Under the pieces are notes generated by a model that was not told where the DNA came from, did no database searches, and saw only the letters and a list, made by a program, of their open reading frames with translations. From contig NC_134547.1 of NCBI RefSeq assembly GCF_050624435.1, positions 33,691,419 through 33,755,418 of the forward strand: DNA of 64,000 bases. Reading direction: 5' to 3'. The DNA comes from Tenrec ecaudatus (Eukaryota; Chordata; Mammalia; Afrosoricida; Tenrecidae). The position numbers and the translations under genes are program-made. Positions 44,984 through 57,300 of this stretch are shown piece by piece; the first letter of the stretch is position 1, and every line of letters begins with the position of its first letter.

Positions 44984-45091
44984 GTGCTTGCTTCGGTGGC
45001 ACATATGCTGAAATTGGAACGATACAGAGAAGGTTAGCATGGCCCCTGCTTAAAGGATGACCCGCAAATTCATGAAGCGTTCCATATTTTT
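44984..45091 (+). ncRNA. U6 snRNA retrocopy (probable pseudogene)
   Basis: The 108-base copy starts GTGCTTGCTTCGGTGGCACA, keeps the ACGATACAGAGAAG box with one change (GAAGGTTAGC for GAAGATTAGC), and ends TTCCATATTTTT. There are about ten differences from mammalian U6, as recalled. It is flanked by the exact 13-base repeat AAGATGTTTAAAC (44968-44980, 45101-45113), so it was retroposed by L1. No TATA box or proximal sequence element of a U6 promoter is evident just upstream, so it is probably silent. Confidence 0.9.
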
Positions 45092-45113
45092 AAAGACAAA
45101 AAGATGTTTAAAC

Positions 45114-45699
45114 ATGTCTCTGTTATCAGTGGATGGACGCAGACAAGATCTCTTCGTAATACATCTAGCTTGGGGTGCCTTTAAAATAATAGGTTAATCA
45201 AAACTGGTTTCCTAAGGGATCTGTTGGGCCAATTAAATCCAAGACAGAGAAGTCAGCTCAGAAGGTTATAGCCATGATTTGGGGGGATTTCAGAAGGGTA
45301 ATCCTGACAGATTCACCACCACCCCCATCCCCCGGACATGATAAGGGCTAATTTGAAGAAGTTTTAGGAAAGTTGAAAATGACACTGATGCAAAAAAGGT
45401 CAAGAGACTTGTGCTAAAGAATTTTCTTGAAAAAAAAATCACATTAATGCACTTGCTCATTCTTTGAGGGTAGCAGGAGAATTTTACTGGGGCAACCTTA
45501 CCCCAGCTACCCTAGAGGCCTGGTCTGGCCATTCCGACTTCTTTTTGTTCCACAGTCTCAACACGTACAGGGGCTACAATATGAGGCCCTCGAGGATGCC
45601 CCAACTACTGGTTTGATGTGGTAGAAATCAAAGAGCCAAACAGTCCTTGGGATGGAAACACTGCCTGCAGAAGGGTGTAAGACCTACATGGGGGATATG
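45114..45699. other. No gene recognised
   Basis: No exon or nameable repeat is visible in this interval. Confidence 0.35.
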
Positions 45700-46390
45700 T
45701 CAGGAAGCTGTCTCCATCCATCTCCTTGAAGGCCCCCTTTTTGACTGCCCCTCCATTTTACCAAACATGGTGACATCCTCTAGGCACTGTTATCTCCTGA
45801 CAATATCCCCAAAATCTGTCAGATGAAGTTTTGCTATCTTTGCCTCTACGAAGGCCTCTGGCAGGAAAATTTCCAACATAGACCAGTTTGTCCAGCAGCC
45901 CCTGGTACTTTGAATAATCTCTCCCAGTCCATAATTCAGATGCATCGATTCTCCTTTGGTTTTCCTTACTCAGTGTACAACTTCCCCATGCATATGAGGC
46001 AGCAATGGAGAATGCCATGGCTTGGGTCAGGCGCACCTTCTTCCTCACACTAACATCCTTGCTTTAGAGTCTAAAGTGATCTTGTGTGGAAGTTTTACCT
46101 AATGTAATATGTCTTCTGATCACTTGACTGCTGCTTCTGTGAGCATTGATTGTGGATCCAACAGGACAAAATCCTTGACAACTTCAACGTGTTCTCCATT
46201 TACCATGATGTTCCCTCTTGGGGTTCGTTGTGAGGATTTGGGTGCTCTTTACCCTGCTGCCCACACTGCAGGCTGCAATCCTTGACCTCCATCAGCAAGT
46301 GTGACGAATATTCCCTTCACTTTCAGTAAGCAAGGTTGTCAAGAAACCTTCTTCCAATCCTGATGCTTCTTTCTTCTTCTTCTGCTAATC
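45700..46390 (-). mobile_element. RTE/BovB-type LINE, late ORF2
   Basis: On the minus strand, 46048-45758 reads KKVRLTQAMAFSIAASYAWG, SCTLSKENQRRIDASELW and ends ...YCQEI, the RTE/BovB C-terminal region (YG.ESWT..K...RRIDAFELW in relatives). Reversed DNA blocks such as GGCTTGGGTCAGGCGCACCT are typical. It is 5'-truncated and disrupted. Confidence 0.8.
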
Positions 46391-46573
46391 CACATAGCAG
46401 GAATAAAATAAATGTTTGCCCATTAATTGTGACTATAAAAATAATCAAACATGAATAGAGTCAACAAATAAGGTGTGCAATCTATATTAAAAAAACAAGT
46501 CAAGATCTGAGATGGGGTGCTTTTGAACAGTAAGTCTTAATTTCATTAGATGTGAATTTTCCTTAAATTAACA

Positions 46574-47612
46574 TTTATATCTAAATACAGGCATATACAT
46601 ATGTAAATATATTTATATAGGATGACAGGAAATAGATCTATGTGTATATATTTATAGGTTTAGTATTAAGGCAGCAGATGAACATTGGACCTCCACTGAA
46701 GTACTTACTCAATGCAAGAGCATTTTGTTCTATCAAATTGGCATTCCATGATGCACACCTTCCCGACATGATAGCTGAAAACAAATGTGTTCATAAGCAT
46801 AGGTGGTAAGGAAAGCTGATAGTGCCTGGGTATCAAAAGATATAGTGACTGGGGTCTTAAAGGCTTGAAGGTAAACAAGTGGCCATCTAGCTCAGAAGAA
46901 ACAAAGCCCACATGGACGGAGCACACCAGCCTGTGTGACCACGAGGTGTCAAAGGGATCAGGTATTAAAGAACAAAAATCCATTGTAAATGAGGGTGAGT
47001 GCAGAGTGGAGACCCAAAGCCCATCTGTAGGCAACTGAACACCCCCTTACAGAAGGGTCACCAGGAGGAGACGAGCCAGCCAGGGTGCAGTGTAGCAAGG
47101 ATGAAACATACAACTTTCCTCTAGTTCCTAAATGTTTCCTTCCCACCCACTGTCATGAGCCCAATTCTACCTTTCAAATCTGGCTAGACCAGAGGATGTA
47201 CATTGGTACAGATAGGAACTAGAAAAACAGGGAATCCAGGATAGATGATCCCTTCAGGACCAGTGGTGAGAGTGGCGATACTTGGAGGGTGGAGGGAAGG
47301 TAGGGTAGAAAGGGGGAACTGATTACAAGGATCTACATATGACCTCCTCCTTGGGTGATGGACAACAGAAAAGTGGGTGAAGGGAGACAGTGTAAGATAT
47401 GAGAAAATAATTTATAAACTATCAAGGTTTCATGAGGAAGGGGAGAGCAGGGAGAGAGGTATAAAAATGAGAAGCTGATATCAAAGGCTCAAGTAGAAAG
47501 CAAATGTTTTGACAGTGATGATGGCAACAAATGTACACATGTGCTTGACACAATAGATGTATGTGTGGATTGTCATAAAAATTGTATGAGCCCCCAATAA
47601 AATGATGGTTTT
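46574..47612 (+). mobile_element. 5'-truncated L1-type retroposon
   Basis: It begins in the region equal to 9130 of copy 1 and runs to CCCCCAATAAAATGATGG. AATTAACA at 46566-46573 and 47613-47620 is the probable target duplication. The middle block (AGCATAGGTGGTAAGGAAAG, CTAGCTCAGAAGAAACAAAG) occurs once, as in copy 1. Confidence 0.85.
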
Positions 47613-47620
47613 AATTAACA

Positions 47621-48544
47621 AATAATTTTACTGAAATTCTGACTTTCCTATTATTGTTCTGCTTTGTTTTATTTAACATAAAATAGCCATAACGTTTATC
47701 TTAAAAATAAATATTCAGCAATGGCAAAGAAAATCGTACTAGTAGAGTGAAGATTTGCCTCAGATATGAGGACTTGTTTTAAAATCATTGTAGTTGAACT
47801 GAGATGACACTGGCATGGGGAAAAACATGTCAATGGAACAACATAAATGTTTCAGAATGACATCTCCCGGTTTATGAGAATTTCCTGCCTGGAAGACAAG
47901 AGTCACTTGAGTGTAAGGAGTTTAGACCATTCCATGAAGAATGCTGGGCAGACCTACTCTTTACCTGGAAGAAAACAGAGTTGGTTCTTGGCTCTCATCA
48001 CGCTGCAGGGAATACCTTACAGAGGAATTAAAGACACTTGTAAAAATATCTTAAAAGAAAGTGTGGAGAGTGGCATATGTAAGGGTAGAGGAGACCTTTT
48101 AAATTATGACAGGATATTTAAAACCTCTAACAGAAAAGATAGACCTGCTTGTTAAAAAAAATTAAATCTTGTATAGCAAAAGACATTAGCCAAGTCAAAT
48201 GAAAAGTGTTGGATGCATAAGACTAATGCTAACACAAATGAGAGTAGGATCGTTCATATGCATAATACATAAAGAATTCTATAAGCTGACAAAAGAAGGC
48301 CAATGCTCTAGGGAAAGGTGAAGTGCTTTATCTGGATCTATAATGCACAAGGACATCTATGCTCAATTGTGGAGTAAAAAATTGTGAATTAAATGTGCAA
48401 TTTGGTCTTCTGGTGAAAATAAAGGGACAATATTCTGTTTGTTGTTTGATGTGTTTGCCTGAACAAAGGGGCATCTGTACATGTGTGGAAGAGCATCATT
48501 GTACCATTAGCTTGGGTCTTGAGTGAGCATGGGAAGGCTTTTCT
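47621..48544. other. No gene recognised
   Basis: The open frame at 47847-48155 has no recognisable domain. No repeat can be named. Confidence 0.35.
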
Positions 48545-48715
48545 CCTCCTTATGCTTTGGGCTACTAAGGTGAGCAGTTCAAACCCACCAGCCACACTCG
48601 GAAGAGAGACGAGGCTTTCTATTAGAGTCTCAAACACCTAAAAACCCACAGGGGCAGTTCTGCCCTGTTCTTTAGGGGTGCGATGTCAACATCAACTTGA
48701 TGTCAGTTGGTCTAT
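48545..48715 (+). repeat. AfroSINE
   Basis: GAGCAGTTCAAACCCACCAG, GACGAGGCTTTCTATTAGAG and CCACAGGGGCAGTTCTGCCC are clear; the head is partly lost. Confidence 0.8.
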
Positions 48716-49584
48716 TTTCTTTCCAGTTTCCTGACATACATTTTACTGTTATTTTATCTGCTGCAACAATTCTGCTTTGCTTTGTAATTCAAAGAGGTTG
48801 AAATTGGCCTGGTGGTCTGGGGAGACATTTTCCCTGACTTATTACTTCACACCCACTGTTCCCTTCTATTGCTTAGTATTGGACGTGACTAACGAGTATT
48901 TTCCAGGGGTCAATGTTTATACAGTAGCCATTAAAAATCCCCTTATACATGGAAGTTCTATAATGTGCAGTTCTGGTTACATGTGTTCAATAATCATTGA
49001 TTTAAATAATTATTTTTCTAGAAAGATTTAAAAAATGACAATGACCACTTATTTACATCCATCATTGACGAATCTTTAACCACAGAGTGCTTTGGTTCAT
49101 TCACCTGTGAAGGGAAGAAGGATGGAATCTACTTGCAGGAAAGTTACTTTTATTTTGCCACATCATTATAATAATCCGGGTCAGAGATGTCTCTGAAAAG
49201 AACGCTGCCATGAAGGCCATGCTCTATGATCTGTGCCACCATGGAAACCAAGGGTGGCCACTGAGCGCTCAACATGGGGCTACTGCCGCTGGAGAATTTA
49301 AAGGTTCCTTTGCTTTGGGGTAGTTTAAATAGCCACAGGTGGGCAATGACGACTTCCTTGTTCTAGGACCATGCCCTTCACTAAACCAAAATAAGGCAAA
49401 GCCATCCCATCCCCGTGGATAATTGAAAGGGCAAATTTACTTCTTTTAGGTAGGAGTTGGTATATGACACCCTATGTGTATAATGAAAACACTTTGAAAA
49501 CATGACTAATACTGTTAAATTTTCAATGCAATGCTTCAAACATGCCATGAGGTGCAAGAATGACAAACTATGTCATCATTAGTA
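48716..49584. other. No gene recognised
   Basis: No exon, RNA gene or nameable repeat is seen. Confidence 0.35.
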
Positions 49585-49765
49585 AACCTATTTTGACTCA
49601 TAGGGAACCTATAGGGCAGAGTATAACTGATCCACAGAGGTTCCAAGATTGAAACCTTTATAAGAATTCAGACCGTCACCTCTTTCTCCTTCAAGCTGAC
49701 TGGTGGGTTCAATGATTGATGCCCTATTGGCTACCAGCCAAGCACGTAACCACCACGGCACCGCC
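49585..49765 (-). repeat. AfroSINE, reverse orientation
   Basis: TTGACTCATAGGGAACCTAT, GGGCAGAGTATAACTGATCC and the reversed head AGCCAAGCACGTAACCACCA are present. Confidence 0.75.
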
Positions 49766-49966
49766 AGTGTTCCTTGCAACAATGATAAGCACCCATAAAC
49801 CTACCATTTTGAATTTAACCAGTGCTAATAATTTTCCTGCTAGACAATGAATAAGGAGCGAAGAACTGATGTATTTGAATTATTGACTACAAGATGGATT
49901 TCCAAAAGAGTAGACAGACCTATCTTTGAGAAAGTATGAGCAGAGTGCTTTTTAGAAGTAAGGATG

Positions 49967-50799
49967 CTGATGGAACTCAGCTATCAAAAGATATAGCATC
50001 TAGGGTCTTCAAGACTTGAAGGGAAACAAGCAGCCATCTAGCTCAGAAGCAAGAAAGTCCACATGGAAGAAGCACACCAGCCTGTGAGATCACAAGGTGT
50101 TGAAGGGATCAGCTATCAGGCATCAAAGAATAAAATATGAAATCATTGTGAATGAGAGGGAGTGCAGATTGGGGACCCAAGACCCATGTGTAGGCAACTG
50201 GGGCATCCCCTTACATAAGGGTCCTGGGGAAGAGATGAGCCAGTCAGGGTGCAGGGTAGCAATGATGAAACATACAACTTTCCTCTAGTTCTTAAATGCT
50301 TCCTCCCCTCCCCATCCCGCCACTATCATGATCCCAATTCTACTGTACAAATCCAGCTAGACCAGAGGATGAACACTGGTAGAGATAGGAACTGGAAACA
50401 CAGGGAACCCAGGACAGATAATCTCTTCAGGACCAGTGGTGACAGTGGCAATACCGGTAGGGTGGAGGGAAGGTGGGGTAGAAAGGGAGAACTGATTACA
50501 AGGATATACATATAACCTCTTCCCTGGGGGATTGACAACAGAGAAGTGGATGAAGGGGGACGTCAGACAGTGTAAGACATGACAAAATAAAAATTATTTA
50601 TAAAGTATCAAGTATTCATGAGGGACGGGGGTGGGGGAGGAAGGAAAAGATAAGGAGCTGATACCAAGGGCTCAAGCAGAAAGCAAATGTTTGGAGAATG
50701 ATGATGGAAACAAATGTACAAATGTGCTTGACACAATGGAGCTATGTATGGATTGTGATGAGTTGTATGGGCCCCCAATAAAATGATTTAAAAAAAAGA
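49967..50799 (+). mobile_element. 5'-truncated L1-type retroposon, with target duplication
   Basis: The flanks AGAAGTAAGGATG (49954-49966) and AGAAGTAAGAATG (50800-50812) differ at one base. It runs from the block equal to 9330 of copy 1 to CCCCCAATAAAATGATTT and an A-rich tail. Confidence 0.9.
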
Positions 50800-50814
50800 A
50801 GAAGTAAGAATGAC

Positions 50815-51050
50815 CAGGCTTTGTCTTTTGTATTTTGGCCATGTTGTCAAGAGGGACCAGTCCTAGAGAAAGATTTCATCCTGGGAAAAGTAGAGGGTCC
50901 ATGAAAAGCAGGATGATCCTCCATGAGATGGGTTGACACATTGGCTACAACAATGGGATGAAAGACGTCAGTGATGTAAAGATAGAACAGGACCAGGTCG
51001 TGCTTTGTTTGTGTGTGTGTGTGTGGGGGGGGGTGCTGTGACTCATCAGC
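50815..51050 (+). mobile_element. RTE/BovB-type LINE, 3' end
   Basis: The sense frame reads about YFGHVVKRDQSLEKDFILGK, VEGP and later SSMRWVDTLA, the RTE C-terminus. It then passes into TGACTCATCAGCACTTAGCA. A (GT)nG-run lies at 51009-51032. Confidence 0.75.
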
Positions 51051-51062
51051 ACTTAGCAGCAA

Positions 51063-51578
51063 TGTGCTAGTCTGGGTTGACTAGTGAAACAAATTCATAG
51101 GCACTCCTATGAACATAATAAAGAACTTTATGTAAAAGACTATTTGTATATTAAGAAGACATCCCAGAGCAGTCCAAATGAAGTCCATAAGTTCCATATT
51201 AGCCCATATATCTGATAGCAGTCCATAAATTCCTCTGTAGACTCACTCAACCAAACAATGATGCTGAATGCAGGAAGAGCACAGGCCAGTGGGTGGAAAG
51301 TCTTGTGGATCCAGAGGTGGTGGAAGCATTTCAGTTCTGGCATGGTGCTCCACATGGCTACTCCAGTTCCAGGGCTCTGACTCCATCATGATAGCTCTAT
51401 GTGGCTTGTCATCAGGAATACAAAGCAGAGAGTGGATGTGCCCCACCTCCAGGGAGGAAGACAGGAGTTTCCCAAATCCTCCGAAGACCATGCCCACACA
51501 GAGGCCTCATTAGTTCTGACCTGATTGACAGACTTGACCCCACCCCTTTGCAAGTTGACAGATTATGTAATTGCCACA
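51063..51578 (+). mobile_element. LTR-like repeat, probable solo LTR fossil
   Basis: It starts TGTGCTAGTCTGGGTTGACT and ends GATTATGTAATTGCCACA. It is the best-kept copy of this family in the window, with the complete order of blocks, including GGCCAGTGGGTGGAAAGTCT and GACAGGAGTTTCCC. Confidence 0.6.
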
Positions 51579-51969
51579 AACAGCAACAGCATTGTGCTAT
51601 TTTTTTTCTAAATAAAACATTGCAAATCCAATTGCACTCTCTTTTGGTATCTTCTTCCTTCTTTTCCACTCTTTCTCCCTTCCAGGAAACTATATAAATT
51701 TGGCATGCATCCTTCCTGTCAATTGTATCAGATCATTTCAGAATTTCAAAGGTAGACACTCATTCAGTATAATCACAAGTGTTAATAGTCTCTCTCGGTA
51801 GTGTGGTATCCATGTGTGTTTGACAAAAGGAGTCCACTGGCCAGGAATGATTATAAAAATTAGAGAGTCATAGAGAATAGAGTCAACTGTGTTGAGCGGT
51901 GATCTGCTGAAGAAGATGATTGTGGATAATGATGGGGAGAATGTATATTTACCAATAGGTAGGACATTG
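51579..51969. other. No gene recognised
   Basis: A short AT-rich interval without exon or nameable repeat. Confidence 0.35.
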
Positions 51970-52175
51970 ATACAGAGACCTGGTGTTACAGTAGTTATAA
52001 GTTCTGGACTGTGAACAGAAAAGTTGGCAGTTTGTACCCACCAGCCTCACTGGAAGAAAGTTGTGGTTGCTCATTTCCATAAAGATTTATTGCCTTGACA
52101 GCTCTATGGGGAGGTCCTATCTTGCCCTGAAGATGGTAATAGATTCAATGGCAGTGGGTTTGGTTTGTATGGAAT
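51970..52175 (+). repeat. AfroSINE
   Basis: CCTGGTGTTACAGTAGTTAT, then GTTGGCAGTTTGTACCCACC and a tail ending TCAATGGCAGTGGGTTTGG. Confidence 0.8.
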
Positions 52176-54490
52176 ATTGATGGTTTAGTGATAAAATTCT
52201 TGAGCCTGGACAAAAGACCTGGGCTTGATTCCTGGCCAATGTCTCTCATGAGCGTTCTCTAACATCTGTCAGTGGCAACTTGCATGTTGCTGGGATGCTG
52301 GACATGTTGCGGTGGCACTTTCATGCTCAGACTCAGAAGAAAACCCTAGAGATGTACTTCTCAAGAACCGAAACCACGGATCATATTGGTTTGACCTGTT
52401 ACGGATCATGGAGTGGCACAGACAGACAGCATTCCATTCTGTTATGTGTGGGGTCACCAGAGGTTGAAGGCTTTAACAAGAATGGGGAAGGGGGTTCAAG
52501 TCCAAGTGCACCAATTCCCATATGATGAGGAAGTGGGAAGAACCTCCAAGAGGGTTTCCTAGGGAAGTTTGTTTTGGGAAGTGCTTCTTAAACTTGTGCA
52601 CCCCAGACTTATCCAGAATGCTGGGAAAACCACCGACACCTGGTTCCCTTCCCAGAGATTAGGGTTTCATTGGTCTTGGATATGGCCTGTGGGTCAGATT
52701 TGGTAAAAGACTCCCAGGAGGCCCCTATGTGCAGCTGCCATTGAGAACTGAAGTCTTAGGTCTGCCTTTCAAACTTATTTGATGTTAGAATCACCTCTTG
52801 AGCTTGAAACACTAAACCTGGGACCCACCTGCGGGCATTCATAATGTTTAAAGTGATTTAAGTGACAGGGAAGCAACCAGGGCATCAAGGTTTTTTATAG
52901 CTCCCCAAATTCTAACTCAAAGCCAAGTATGTGAATCTCTGGCCTAAGGGAAGCCTTGTATTTGGCGGAATGAATTAAATGAGAAGCTCAGTGGATTTAG
53001 AGTTCTGTTTCTGGCCCCTCCATGCTGGGCTCTGTCGAAAATTGCAATATAATTGCGCAATAAATGCCACAGAAATAAAACAACAATCTCTGGGGCCCCT
53101 TTTTGCCTCAAGTTAATGCCAGTATATCTGATCCAAAATATTTGGAAACACACACAGTTCTCCCAGTGGCTAGTGGAGATCTGTTTGGCTCAAGGGGTTT
53201 AGGAGCCAGCCCTTTGATTCCCAGACTTCCCTTGAAGATTACCAGAAAGAGAGGATGACAGGTTGTTTGATGGACACGTGGTAAGATTATAGCGCGGGAA
53301 GCGCCAGAGAGCCAGGGAGAAGCGCGTTTTCCCAGGCGTCACAATGGTCACTTCTGAACTCCTGGAGCGGAGGGCAATCCGTGCGGATGCTAGCTGTAAA
53401 TCACATGATCGAAGGAAAGGGGCGATTTTGTCATTTGCTTTACGTGGATGAAGTCGTGATTCCAAGGAGAGACTGATCATTGTTTCATTGAGTGAGTGAG
53501 TAGGAGTGTGGCTCATGGCTCCAATGAGATGGGGAGGCTGGGCAGAACTTCAGAGAAAAAACAGGCCCTTGCCAGGGAGTTAATACTTTCAGAGCAGGGG
53601 GTAGGGTTGGGGGTGGGGGTGTGTGTGAGGGAAGCAATAAGGAGGGAGGATTAATAAGAAAGTGAAAAATCCCAACAGTAAAGGCTGCAGATCTGGATCA
53701 TGGGTTATTTACCTTTGGGCACTATTCTTTCATTTATTGAACTGAGGAGAGGAGCTAGGGAATTGATCTTTGATTGACTTGAGGGAGGGAGAGAGGAAGA
53801 TCATTGAAGAGCTAATATTTTTCTTTTATTGATAATTAAACTTCCAACTGTTATGGAAGAAGACAGGTTTATAGTGTTGGTGAAGTATAATACATTTCTA
53901 TATTTCATTTGAAAAATTAGAGAGCGCATTCTGTTTGGACATTATTTTTCTGCTAGAAAAATAATGCACAGTGAAGATAACAGAAAAGTATAAGAAAACA
54001 ATAAAAACATACAAAATCACTAAAAGCCTAACACAAGATTTCTGTATTTTACTCCAGTAAATTTCCATGCAAATGATTGCACGGGCTTACCTTAATAAAA
54101 ATGATATTCCTTCATGCAGAGCAATTTAACATCAGAATAGTCTTGAGATACTAGGGGACAGAATGCTTCCTACACAATACACAATTTATGATAGGCATTT
54201 CTCACTTTACCATCCATCTCGCGTGACACCACAAAGGCATTTGATTTTAGAGGGAAGAACTTAAGGCAGGAAACACCTAAGCCCGCGCCCTAGAAAACTG
54301 CAGGGGTAGATTCCAAGTTGCAAATTTCCAATAGTTGATTTTTAATCAGGCTCCCCGAGTTAATTGAATTTTTAATACGGCTGTCCTTAACCTTTAACCT
54401 TTTCCCTCTTTCACCGTCCAGACAGTATCCTCCTCCTTGCTCCTTTTTTGTTTTTCCTGCTTCCAGCCATTTTCGATTTTTACAACCAAA
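52176..54490. other. Repeat-poor interval without a gene
   Basis: No coding exon is recognised. The part 52960-53480 has an exact C/EBP palindrome ATTGCGCAAT (53052-53061) and a small GC-richer patch with GCGCGGGAAGCGCC near 53293. A G-rich tract is at 53600-53625. The part 53700-54100 is AT-rich and repeat-free. Confidence 0.35.
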
Positions 54491-54499
54491 GGTGAGTGA

Positions 54500-55850
54500 T
54501 CTGTATGTTGCAGGTTGTTAATGAGTGGTCCTGCAACACTGATGCGTCATGTAGTCCATCTTTGCAGATTATCTGCTCAGCATACAGATTGAATAAGTAT
54601 GGTAAAAAGGTACAACCCTGAAACACACAGCTGTATAAATTTTAAACCGGGAAAAAATCCCCACATTCAATTCCCACAACTGCCTCTTGATTCATGCATA
54701 GATCCCTCATGAGCCCCTGAAGGTGCTCACTCTTCTCAAGGATTTCCACAGTTTGTTGTGGTCCACACAGTTGAATGCCTTTGCACTTGCTCACATGCAA
54801 GTGCAGGTTAAAGCTGATGAAATTTAAAAGAAGTCCATGAGAACCCAAATATGACCTTGAGTCTAGTCCATGTGGATTTTGAGAACATATCAAGGATAGA
54901 TTTGACACAATGCACATTAATGACAGAAGACCTGATATGTTGTGGGAGGACATGAAGGACCTTATACACAAAGAAAGCAAAAGGTCATTATAAAGATCGG
55001 AAAGAAAGAAAGCAAGCATTAAAATGAATATCAGAAGAGACTCTGAAACTTACTCTTAATCATAGAGTAGCTAAAGCAAATGGAAGAAAGGATGAGGTCA
55101 AAGAGCTGAATAGAATATTTCAAAGAGCACCTGGAGAAGACAAAGCCGAGTATTATAATGAAATGTGCAAAGACCTAGAATTAGAGAAACAAAAGGGAAG
55201 AACAGACTCAGCATATCTTAAACTGAAAGAACTCCAGAAAATATTCAAGCCTCAATTTGAAATGTTGATGGATTCTATGGGTAAAATATTGAAAAATACA
55301 GGAAGTTTCCAAAGAGGATGGCATGAACACAGTCACTGTACCTAACAGAACTGGTTGACATTCAACCATTCCAAGAGGAAGCATATCACCCAGAACCAAT
55401 GGTACCGAAGGAAGAAGTCCAAACTGCACTGAAGGCATTAGCCAAAAACAAGGTCCCAGGAATTGGTAGAATAACAACTGACATTTTTCAAAAATCTGAT
55501 GAAGCACTGGAAGCTCTCACTTACTTATCCCACGAAATTGGGAAGACAGCTACTTGGTCAACTGACTGGAGGACATCCATATTTGTACCCATTCCAAAGA
55601 AAGGTGACTCAATAGAATTCTCAGATTACAGAACAATCTCATTGATATCACAAGCCAGCAAAATTTTGCTGAAGGCCGTCCAACCAAGGTTGTTGCAGCG
55701 GTACATTGATGGGATGCAGGTCAGATTCAGAAGCGGTGTGGAAGAAGGGCTATCACTGCAGATGTCAAACGGATCTTGACTGAAAGCAGAAAATGCCAGA
55801 AAGATGTTTACATGTGTTTTATTGACTATGAAAGGCATTTGACTGTTGTT
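54500..55850. mobile_element. RTE/BovB-type LINE with internal inversion
   Basis: 54500-54790 carries late ORF2 on the minus strand (reading ...NCVDHNKLW then EHLQGLMRDLCMNQEAVVGI). About 54800-55850 carries the earlier ORF2 on the plus strand (EVQTALKALAKNKVPGIGRI, FVPIPKKGDSIEFSDYRTIS, ending FIDYERHL). The plus-strand part ends just where the minus-strand part begins in the protein, as expected from a twin-priming inversion during insertion. The reverse-transcriptase fingers and palm motifs are partly readable. Several stops make it dead. Confidence 0.8.
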
Positions 55851-56487
55851 CTAGTCTTTACTAAATCTTCCTGATTTTCCTTTTTTTAGTTTTTGAGATG
55901 TTAAATTTATTGAATTTTAGTATTTTTTTTAAAACTTACGCTGAATTTACTAATTTCATCACAGATTTATTTTATCTTGAAGTCTACCTGATTTCTTCTC
56001 TATTTAGAAGCTTGTAACAACACTATTTCCTCTTTTTGCCTTGTAGTTGTCTTAATTTACAACTTGGTATCTTTAGTTCCTTATTTTTAGTCTTGTTAGT
56101 TTACTTTATTTTGGGTGCTCCTATATTTGAGTTGGCTTCTGGGTGATGTTTTCATTTATGTTAATCTTAGGATGTTGTTTTCCATTGTTGGTTCTTCATC
56201 TGAAAAAGTCGCTTTCACCTTTTTTGCAATTTTTTTCTTCTGGTTTGCACAGTTCTTTTAATTTCTGGTTATCTGGGAAGGTCCTAGTTTCACCATTGTA
56301 TTGGAAGAATAATTTTGCTGGTATATAATTCTTGTTGGGCACTATTTTTGTTTCAGTTAAATATGTCATCCAATTACTTTCTTGCCTGCTTGGTATCTGT
56401 TAAGAAATCAGAATAGTCTAATGAGCTCTTTTTTTAATCTTAAAGTACATTTTATTAGAAATTAATATTTCCATTCCTGTATATATA

Positions 56488-56605
56488 TTTTTAAACATTT
56501 TATTAGGGGCTCATACAACTCTTATCACAGTGCACACATATACATACATCAATTTTATAAAGCACATCCGCACATTCTTTGCCCTAATCATTTTCAAAGC
56601 TGTTC
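56488..56605 (-). mobile_element. 3'-terminal L1-type retroposon piece inside L1
   Basis: TTTTATTAGGGGCTCATACA, then CATACATCAATTTTATAAAG and CACATCCGCACATTC is the reversed terminus of the second subfamily (compare 21300-21370). Only the last about 115 bases inserted. Confidence 0.75.
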
Positions 56606-57047
56606 ATTTTCCTTGCACTTGTCTCAGGATTCTCTCCTTGTCTTTGGTTTTGAAAAGGTTGATGATAAGATGTCTCAGTGATTTTTTTCATTGGTATGCC
56701 TTCTGTTTGGGGTTCTTCGAGTTTCTCTTTTTTCCTGGCAGTAAAGAAGTTTTTCTTCAACAAAGTATTTAATATTATTCTCGGTGCTTTTATTTTCTCT
56801 TCCTCTTCTGGAATTCCAATCATCCAATCTTGATGGTATCCCACATAATCCTTAGTCTCTCTGTCTCTTTTAAAAATTATTCTATTTTTCTGAGTATTTC
56901 TGTACTGGATCAGTATTGAGTGATTTGCCTTTAAGCTCGCAAATTGGGTATTTTATTGATTAAATTCTACTTATTTGCCCTTTCTATGCATTATCTATTT
57001 CTGAAATCTTAGTATGTAGGTTCTCGATTTCTACTTGCTGGCTTTGT

Positions 57048-57300
57048 TGTTTTTTTTTAACAATTTATTGGGGCTCATACAATTCTTATCACAGTTCATA
57101 CATATACATACATCAATTGTATAAAGCACATCTGTACAGTCTTTGCCCTAATCATTTTTTCTCCTCTTTTCATTTTTTACATTTTATTAGGGACTCATAC
57201 AACTCTTATCACAATCCATACATATACATACATCAATTGTATAAAGCACATCCATACATTCCCTGCCCCAATCATTCTCAAAGCATTTGCTCTCCACTTA
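57048..57300 (-). mobile_element. Dimeric 3'-end retroposon insertion inside L1
   Basis: The exact 16-base target duplication TACTTGCTGGCTTTGT lies at 57032-57047 and 57301-57316. The insert has two successive copies of the 3' terminus in the same orientation (57060-57155 and 57175-57300). They are joined by a T-rich spacer with TTTTCTCCTCTTTTCATTTT, which is the same arrangement as the double end of copy 2 at 21140-21401. Confidence 0.85.
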
